The position numbers and the translations under genes are program-made. The notes under the pieces are model-generated. The model saw only the letters and a program-made list of their open reading frames with translations, ran no database searches and was not told the origin of the DNA. From NCBI GenBank assembly GCA_030512295.1, contig JAULSR010000001.1:3495001-3559000 (forward strand): a stretch of 64,000 bases of DNA. Reading direction: 5' to 3'. Positions within the stretch are counted from its first letter, which is position 1. The number at the start of each line of letters is the position of its first letter. Positions 57,520 to 64,000 of the stretch are shown piece after piece. The DNA comes from Bombardia bombarda. Lineage: Eukaryota; Ascomycota; Sordariomycetes; Sordariales; Lasiosphaeriaceae.

Positions 57520-58173
57520 ATGGCAGATGCTCCGGAAGAAGACTCGCGAGAGGTATGCATAGATCACCAGTATTTTGCCTTAACATTTGCCGGAAAGGTT
57601 GGAGCTAATATGTCCCTAAAACAGCGTCTAAAAGCCGCCTTGTGGTACGCCATAGGGCAGATTGTGGACGAGGAGTCGCTGCGTCTGAACCGCAATGCAA
57701 CTCCACAGTTTATCGGAATGCTGACCATGATGGTCATGGGGCAGATTGGTGAGGCTTTCTCATTTTACTCTCATTCGCATTCTCACCTCATGATCCTCAT
57801 CTCGTCTTCTTATGTCATCCTCGTCTTCATTCGCAAGTTGTCTTCGTTTTACTAGTATGGTTTATTTCCCCAAAGAACCCTTGAACGATTCCTGAAACCA
57901 TGAAGGCAAATAATATATGAAACAAAATTATCACATCACATACCCTGCATCCAACTATTACATCTCCTAATATAACTTCCAGAAAACGTCGCCATCGACC
58001 TCGAGAGCTTCGCCCAGCACGCAGGCCGTACCACCATCAACACCGACGACGTGATGCTCCTGACCCGCCGCAACTCCGACCTCCAGGGTATGATCAAGGA
58101 CTTTATTGACAAGCAAAAGGCTGATAAGGGGGGTGGCAAGGGCAAGGGCAAGGCTGCTACCAGTAAGCGTTGA
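57520..58173 (+). CDS. MHF1: Histone-fold protein CENP-S / MHF1
   Basis: Three exons, 57520-57552, 57625-57748 and 57983-58173, 115 residues with consistent phases. The product is one histone fold: RLKAALWYAIGQIVDEE, ATPQFIGMLTMMVMGQI joined by the second intron to ENVAIDLESFAQHAGR and TTINTDDVMLLTRRN, then a Lys/Gly-rich tail ending near GKGKAATSKR. MHF1 pairs with MHF2 (CENP-X); the pair binds branched DNA with the FANCM/Mph1 helicase and also acts in the inner kinetochore as CENP-S/X. The second intron (234 bp) is long for this window. Confidence 0.93.
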
Positions 58174-58565
58174 TACAGAAGAAGGAGAAAGAGGTGGGGC
58201 CAGGTTCGGTTCGGTTCGGTTTCGTATTGTTACTTTGAATGAAGATATGAGATACCCAGAAAGGGCGGAGGAAAATTCGAGAGTAGATCGTTGGCGTGGT
58301 CCAAAGCTGAAAATATTGTGCTGCGTCTCTTCGTCTGTGCTGTGTTACACCCAACTATGGGAGCGAGGTCTCGCTATTAAACCGCGTACATCAAACGCTA
58401 TTGCAAAAACTCTCAAAACGTAGTATCATTATCATTCATTCATGAGACATAAGTAGTATCCAACAACTGGAACAAGACACAATGCGGTACACTAACTATA
58501 CACACAACATAACAAACAAGGCATCATCCCCCTTCGCCTCCCCCTCACTCGACTAATATCTCACC
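58174..58565. other. Convergent intergenic region
   Basis: The 3' sides of MHF1 and the unknown gene at 58566-59608. Nothing else is visible. Confidence 0.5.
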
Positions 58566-59608
58566 CTACGGACTCATCGGCGGCAGCATCACATCCACCC
58601 TCCACCTATTGATCTTGGTCTTGTTGTCCACCTTCCCATCCTTCCCATACCTAGCCTTCGGGCTGATCTTCTTCGGCCGACCGGCACGCTGCTGCTTCTT
58701 CTGCTGTCCCTTCTTAGTCTTGGGCGGCTTGGCCTGGCTCTTGTCCTTTGGGATCGTGCGGTACAGCAGAGGAACGGGGGGGGTATCGTCCGTCTCTTCG
58801 CGGGCCACGAAGCACGGGATGGAAGCAAACGTGGTCGATGTTTGGCTATCGGCATCCTCGGCCGATTCAGACGCCTCGGTACCGTTGGACAATGATGGTT
58901 CGGTACCGATGGGGGCTGACCCAGAAGTGCTGGATGTTGCCTCAGGGCCGCTGGAGGTTGCTGCCTCGTTCTCAGTCAACCCGCCGGCATCGGCTGTCTC
59001 AGCGTCGGTTGAGGTCTCTTGGACACTAGACATGGAATCTCGGCCGCGTGATTCTCTTGTCTCTTCCCCGACGTATGTCTTTTTCCCTAGAAAGGACGAG
59101 GGGCCAGGGCTGCTGTATGCAAACTTTGTTTTCGCTGACGCTGGGTAGACAGCAGGCCTAAACTGGTAATCCCAGTCTCCTATTCACACTATTAGCTCAA
59201 CAACAACAACAACTCAGGAGAGATGTATGAGTGCTAATTACCATTTGGCATCTGTCTCCCTCGCCAAAAATACCGGAGATCGTCGCTCGGACACCACTCC
59301 CCCCAGGGGCCAGGCTTCTTGGGCTTGCTGGGCTTCTTGGTCTTTGTGTGCTTCTCAGGCACGCAGGCAGCGGCGGCACACTCGGCGCAGTACTCTAGAA
59401 AGTCCTCAACATGGGGCTGCGCCGTTGACTTGAAGGCGCCGTTTTCAAGTGTGACACAGTCAACACAGTACGGGCAGTTTAGGTCGATCTGGTCACGAGC
59501 AGGGCGGGCCAGGGCACGTTTCCATATGGAAAAGAAGCCGAATCTGTCCCGGCGGGGACGTTGGACTGGGTAATATGGATAGTCATTGTAGTCAACAAAA
59601 GAAGACAT
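58566..59608 (-). CDS. Unrecognised protein with paired Cys motifs and basic C-terminus
   Basis: Two exons, 59608-59242 and 59179-58566 (62-bp intron), 326 residues. I chose MSSFVDYNDYPYY at 59608 as start; 26 further codons are open upstream but look like leader. The N-terminal part carries LNCPYCVDC, then YCAECAAAAC about 30 residues later, compatible with a small zinc site. A Lys/Pro-rich linker and a conserved-looking Trp-rich block follow (PGPWGEWCPSDDLRYFWRGRQMPNG then DWDYQFRP, spanning the intron). The middle is Ser/Thr/Glu-rich and probably disordered. The C-terminus is strongly basic (KKGQQKKQQRAGRPKK, containing an AT-hook-like GRPKK) and ends RWRVDVMLPPMSP. I cannot name the family. 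Nuclear location is a guess from the basic segment. Confidence 0.75.
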
Positions 59609-60098
59609 CGTGAAAGGTGGGACTACTGCTAGACTACTACTAGGTAGGCCTCGAGAGGTTTGGATAACAAAACACGACCGGCTCAACGGGACCTACAGCG
59701 GGGGGGTCTCGTATCTTCTTGAGGGGTATTTATGTTACAACGGGGGATGCGCTAGACAGCCTCATCATCTGTCCTTCCCCCCCCTAAGAAAAGGGAGTGT
59801 GAGAGAGGACGCATAACATGGCCAACTCCATGTTTGTGCCGAGAGAGGGAGGGAGAGAAACAGTCACCCGGAGAGGAGGAGGCAGCACGCAGCATGCAGG
59901 AAGCATGCAGCCTGAGAACCACTGCCGAAGTTGCAAATGGCCAACTGGGGAGATTGGACAAATGGCAGCAGCCAGGCCATCTAGGCAGCGACAGCGCGCG
60001 AATCAAGAATTGTATATCTGAGAGGTAGCGCGGGGTGAAGCCAGCGGAGGAGGGAGATGATAGAGGAGAGGAGGGAGATGAATAGAACCATGCAGGCG

Positions 60099-60146
60099 GC
60101 TTGCAATGCAGCTTGCAATGCAGCTTGCAATGCAGCTTGAAATGCC
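60099..60146. repeat. 12-base tandem repeat, four copies
   Basis: Unit GCTTGCAATGCA, three perfect copies and one with two changes, in non-coding DNA. Confidence 0.85.
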
Positions 60147-61300
60147 AGGGAATCACCGAGAAAAATCGAGGTCATAGGTCATAGGTCAACTCTGGCCGGT
60201 ACCCCAATCAGACGACTTTGCTCAGTGAAAGATGATCGTGTCAACGGCCGTTGCTGAGCCAATGGATGAATGAGATGGATGCATGCAACCCCAAAATGAG
60301 ATAGCAACACCCGTCGCTGCCTTAGATAGTAGTCTCGTTACTGGTAGCATGTTGTACCGTAGGCAGCTACAGCCAAAGCAAACCTGTGAGCCGTCGGACA
60401 CTGCAGTTGTTCGCGCGGTTTGGTGTGGGCTCGAGGTGGGCTGGCTGGCTTGCTGCCCAACCGACGACGCAGTTGCGTGATTGATCGGTTTTGCCTTAGC
60501 CAGGCCGCTATGGACGGCATCTCTCATCTCCCCTAGGACTCAGGACTAATGTCCAAGCAGCCCTTTGCTCAACTTCAAACTAGGCGGTGACTAATAAGTT
60601 TCATGCTCGAATGAGAATTGCAGTTGTCACACCATGTCCATGAAGCAGTCATCTTTACCGTCGTCGTCACCATCGTCGTCGTTGTCGTCGTTGCTGGGAC
60701 ACCCACCCGACTTTTCGCGACAGCTGCAAAGCCGTGGCAGAGAACTGTGAAATGAATCGGGTGACACTCATGCCGTCGTCCATTGGAATTCCCCAACAGT
60801 TGCTGCTGCTGCTGTTGCTGCCGCCTGCAGGACAACAGCCAATTGGGAAACTTTTGTCTGGTCTTCATTCTGACCTCCACTGCAAAGATAGTATCAGAAG
60901 GGCTGATTGACAGGTCAGTTAGTTGTGTCATTCGACGATGGCTCTGTCAACCAAGTCCGGCTTGCTCAAGCGTTTCCTGAAACAGCGATATGAGGCGGTT
61001 CGGGCGGGTAAATTAAGGATTGAGGTTTATGGCCTCATGGCTTACAAGAAGATTTATGGATGAGAGACGGAAGTCGTTGACAGTGGGACGCCAATCCCAG
61101 AACCCTGCTAAATTGTTAGGTACCCTGGTACCTAAGTAATCACCTAGCCCACTTACCAAGCGCCGCACGGACGGAAAAATGACCGCCTCCGGTGGCTTGA
61201 CCGTCGCTGGAAGGTGAGGCGGGCTGGCAGCAGCTGCGGTACCTACCTACCTTGTCACGTCGAGAGAGCCATCGCATCGCATCGCACCGCCAAAAGTACC

Positions 61301-61350
61301 ACCACCACTACCACCACCACCACCACCACCACAACCACAACCACAACCAA
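61301..61350 (+). repeat. CAC/CAA-rich repeat in SmD3 leader
   Basis: CAC trinucleotides followed by CACAAC hexamers lie immediately upstream of the SmD3 start codon and are probably transcribed as part of its 5' untranslated region. Confidence 0.75.
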
Positions 61351-61359
61351 CCGCCCAAG

Positions 61360-61990
61360 ATGACATCCACGATCGGAATTCCCATCAAGCTCCTCAACGA
61401 GGCCCAAGTCAGTCTTTTATAGCTCTCCCGCCCATGTCCCCCCCCTCCAGCGCGCCCGCCCTTACCCAAGACCCTGCTATTTACATACATGATATGTGCA
61501 CCGTAAATGCAACTAACACACCTTTCCGCTTCCCAGGGCCATATCGTCACCCTTGAGATTACCTCAGGCCAGACATACCGCGGCAAGCTGATTGAGGCCG
61601 AGGACAACATGAACGTCCAGCTCAAGGACATCACCGTCACGGCGCGCGACGGGCGCGTCAGCCATTTGGAACAAGTCTACATCCGCGGCAGCCACGTGCG
61701 CTTCTTTATCGTGCCCGACATGTTAAGGTAGGTGGTCGACCAATTGCCCAACCCAACCCTCCCTCCATCTTTTTTGTACCACGGTGCCATTGGGGAGAGA
61801 CCACAACCTTCCAGTGAAGCTTCAAAGAGAAGAGAGAACGATTGCTAACCAATCCCTTTTCCCAATCTACAGAAACGCCCCCATGTTCCGCAGTCGCAAC
61901 GTCCGTGGCAGAGGTGTCGGTCTCGCCAGAGGCAGAGCAACAGTCAGCAGAGCACGGGCCGGCGGCCGGGGCGGCGGCGATCGCAGATAA
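61360..61990 (+). CDS. SMD3: Small nuclear ribonucleoprotein Sm D3
   Basis: Three exons, 61360-61407, 61537-61727 and 61873-61990, 118 residues, consistent phases. Sm D3 is one of the seven Sm ring proteins on U1, U2, U4 and U5 snRNAs. The product begins MTSTIGIPIKLLNEAQ and shows the Sm1 motif (GHIVTLEITSGQTYRGKLIEAEDNMNVQLKDI) and Sm2 motif (HLEQVYIRGSHVRFFIVPDMLR), then NAPMFRSR and a short Arg/Gly-rich tail (RGRGVGLARGRA...RAGGRGG) suited to arginine methylation. Each intron falls at a domain boundary of the short protein. Confidence 0.97.
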
Positions 61991-62684
61991 CTACGTCGTC
62001 TAGCATCTTTATGAAATGGGAAAATAAAAATACATCAAAAATATCGGCGTCTTATGGGTCCATCAATCAAATTTGTGGCGTTCGGGGTGGTGGTTTAGAG
62101 AGACACAACAACACAGAGAGAAACAGAGAGACGGACAGAAAGAAAGGGAGGGAGAAATCGGCAAAAACCAACTGACCCAACTTCGACTTTACGTGGTGGG
62201 TCAGTGAGGAAGAAAGAAAGGGGGGAGAGACGCCAACTGGAGTTTTGCCTACCGAGCTGAGCTGATGGAAAGGGAAAGGGGAAATGAGAGGCAGGAATCC
62301 TGAGAGTACCTTGGCGAGTGAGGTGTTGTTGAATATGAAATATATACCCATATACACACCACAAACAGAGAACCGAAGACACCTTGTCTTACTCACGTAA
62401 CGCTTGATGATGGGCCCGCAACTTGACAGCAGAATCAGCTTCGCTCATCTCATACATACGTAGCCACGTAACCATCAGGATTTGATAACTAAGAGCGTCG
62501 AGGGAGCCAGATTCGATTAAACCAAGACACCTGCCTGCCCTCAACTAGAGCGAGTTTTTAGACGCCTAATCGTAGGGATCTTTCTCAACCCCTTTCTCCC
62601 CCCAAGTCATTCAGCATTGTGTACACTGAATACTACTGCACGATTACATTCATACACATACATATCAATACACACCCATCACGC
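61991..62684. other. Convergent intergenic region
   Basis: The 3' sides of SmD3 and the Mmc1-like gene. Purine-rich near 62095-62290 on the + strand; no gene. Confidence 0.45.
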
Positions 62685-64000
62685 CTACTTCATCCTCCCC
62701 AACGCCCCCTCCGCCCGTTCAATAATCCCCCTAACCCGCTCAATCTCCCCCTGTCCCACCCCCCTCCCAACCTCACCCCCCTCCAGCAGCAAGCCCCTCG
62801 GCGCCCTCGTCGCCCGGTCCAGCACCTCCTCCACGCTCGCCTCGCTCGCCCTCACCGCCTTGCGCCCCTCCTCGCGCACCTCGCCCTCCCAGAACGCCCT
62901 CGCGCCATCCCACTTCTTCTGCAGCCTCCGCAAGCTCAACACCACCCCCAGCGCCGCGATCGAGCCAGCCTCATACACACCGCCCAGCGCAGACGCGTAC
63001 GTCAGCCCCGCCAGCACAGTAGTCAGCGACGCGGTGCTCAGACTCTGGAAGACCAGCTTCTGCGCGAGCGCCTGCAGCGCCGGCACTGTCTTGTCCTGCA
63101 GGTAGTTGCGCGTGAACGGGATGTGCGTGGGCCAGCGCGCGACGATCGCAGGGCCGAGGTCCAGCTGTGGCGCCGCGCTGCTGCCTGTCTTGGCGACAAC
63201 ACTACCAACCTCGGCCGCAGACGGCGACAGCGCGGGGCCCGAGTACATTGGCAGTTCCTCGGCGGCGGCGGCGGCGGCCGCCACGCCGGCCTCGTGCACG
63301 CGCCCGGCGAGGTAGATGATGCCCCGTTCCGACTCGGGCAGGAAGCGCAGCGCGAGCATCTCGGACGAGAGCATGCCGACGTCGTCGACGCGCCAAAAGA
63401 GCTTCCACCAGCCGAGCTGCTGCCAGGCCGGGCTGGCAAAGGCCAGGTCGAGCTGCTGCTGCAGCTCCTCGTGCGCGACCTGGGCCCAGTCCGCGAGCAC
63501 CCGGTTCAGGCGCGCGACGGCCTCGGGCGAGACGCCCGTCGTGAGGGATGCGGAGAGGTCGCGCGCCTCGGCTTCTTCGGTGGCGGTGCGCGCGTTCTGC
63601 AGGAGGGAGTGGATCAGGTTGCGGACGGGGGGCTTGGTGGCTGCTTCTTGAGACACGGCTGGTGGTGAGAGGACGTTGGCGCGGAGCCACTCGCTGATGC
63701 TGGCCACGTTGGCTTCGGTCCAGAGGGACTCGAACTTCATGGCGTTGCCGACGTCGGCGCGGAAGAGCGCGAGGCCCTCGGCGCCGGCGTCGACGTTGAG
63801 GCGGGTGATGGGGCAGTTGGGCAGGTCGTCGGCGCTGAGCTGTTTGAAGTTTACCGCTGCGGCGATCGTGTCCCTGCCTTCGAGGATGGGTAGGGCGAGG
63901 ATGGATGCGGCGCCGACGACGCCGTCGCCTACGAGGAGGGCCATGTGGACGGGGGTGCTGACGGGGGTGACGGAGGTCGATGTTAGCCCGGGCGTGACGA
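62685..64000 (-). CDS. Mmc1-like mitochondrial protein, 3' part (5' end outside window)
   Basis: The frame is open from the right edge to a stop at 62685; the ATG at 63944 is internal because coding continues upstream without a stop. About 438 residues are visible. The N-terminal part (MALLVGDGVVGAASILALPILEGRD) looks like a degenerate dynamin-like segment. The C-terminal part has LGWWKLFWRVDDVGMLSSEML, FLPESERGIIYLAGR, WPTHIPFTRNYLQDKTVPALQALAQKLV, then two hydrophobic helices (TTVLAGLTYASALGGVYEAG, IAALGVVLSLRRLQKKW) and a charged C-terminus. That arrangement fits my recollection of fungal Mmc1-type mitochondrial inner-membrane or matrix proteins. The assignment is by pattern and is moderate; the exact role is not something I can read from the sequence. 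Confidence 0.7.
   Translation of the reverse strand, partial: VTPGLTSTSVTPVSTPVHMALLVGDGVVGAASILALPILEGRDTIAAAVNFKQLSADDLPNCPITRLNVDAGAEGLALFRADVGNAMKFESLWTEANVASISEWLRANVLSPPAVSQEAATKPPVRNLIHSLLQNARTATEEAEARDLSASLTTGVSPEAVARLNRVLADWAQVAHEELQQQLDLAFASPAWQQLGWWKLFWRVDDVGMLSSEMLALRFLPESERGIIYLAGRVHEAGVAAAAAAAEELPMYSGPALSPSAAEVGSVVAKTGSSAAPQLDLGPAIVARWPTHIPFTRNYLQDKTVPALQALAQKLVFQSLSTASLTTVLAGLTYASALGGVYEAGSIAALGVVLSLRRLQKKWDGARAFWEGEVREEGRKAVRASEASVEEVLDRATRAPRGLLLEGGEVGRGVGQGEIERVRGIIERAEGALGRMK

Larger units (their letters stand above)
59609..61359. other. Intergenic between divergent unknown gene and SmD3
   Basis: 1.75 kb without a gene, holding both promoters. It contains a 12-base tandem repeat at 60099-60146, GTC/GTT trinucleotide runs near 60659-60692, a CTG run near 60801-60820 and AGGTACC-type units at 61117-61133 and 61238-61252. 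The ~60 bp before SmD3 are CAC/CAA repeats in its leader. Confidence 0.45.

Noticed and set aside
57749..57982. Possible snoRNA in the long MHF1 intron
   Set aside because: I found no convincing pair of C and D boxes or H/ACA pattern.
60099..60146. Possible CRISPR-like array (four 12-base units)
   Set aside because: The units are contiguous without spacers; it is a simple tandem repeat in a eukaryotic genome.
62619..63668. 349-codon frame on + strand opposite the Mmc1-like gene
   Set aside because: Low-complexity shadow of the real minus-strand frame.

Overview
The window reads as nuclear DNA of a filamentous ascomycete (Pezizomycotina, most likely a Sordariomycete). The evidence is short GT-AG introns of about 49-234 bp, one gene per 2-4 kb in mixed orientation, and fungal-specific families (Pfa3 palmitoyltransferase, fungal Cys/His RING protein, Pga2, a fungal class-3 lipase, an Mmc1-like mitochondrial protein). 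I rebuilt exon structures by hand from splice signals, reading phase and family conservation. No bacterial, viral, CRISPR or intact transposon signal was found.

Layout. 1-10.4 kb holds no gene I can support; its last ~1.7 kb is probably the leader and promoter of a phospholipase C gene (10.4-13.9 kb, +). Then come a DUF2264 protein (15.5-17.8, -), palmitoyltransferase Pfa3 (18.9-20.8, -), a secreted lipase (22.3-23.5, -), a secreted GH3 beta-glucosidase (27.2-30.0, +), the farnesyl/geranylgeranyltransferase alpha subunit with a large unexplained N-terminal extension (30.8-32.6, -), splicing helicase Prp22 interrupted by an in-frame UAG (33.5-37.0, -), and a RING protein (37.7-38.6, +). 38.6-44.0 kb is accessory-looking: a small Cys-rich gene, a degenerate copy of it, and a probable kinase-like gene remnant. 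The last 20 kb is densely packed: mevalonate kinase (44.0-45.8, -), RPL38 (48.8-49.3, -), a small membrane protein gene with a 13-nt exon (49.8-50.3, +), CaaX protease Ste24 (50.9-52.4, +), mitochondrial L34 (53.2-53.8, +), Mtr2-like export factor (54.4-55.2, -), Pga2 (56.3-56.8, -), CENP-S/MHF1 (57.5-58.2, +), an unknown Cys-containing protein (58.6-59.6, -), SmD3 (61.4-62.0, +) and the 3' part of an Mmc1-like gene running off the right edge (62.7-64.0, -).

How the genes relate. Mevalonate kinase, the shared prenyltransferase alpha subunit and Ste24 are successive parts of isoprenoid supply, CaaX prenylation and CaaX trimming, and Pfa3 adds palmitate to proteins; all four lie within about 34 kb. 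Prp22 and SmD3 are both splicing components. The lipase and beta-glucosidase are divergent secreted hydrolases sharing a 3.7 kb intergenic region. The most unusual signals are the UAG inside the conserved S1 domain of Prp22, a second in-frame UAG inside a Cys-rich paralogue, and the extended prenyltransferase subunit.
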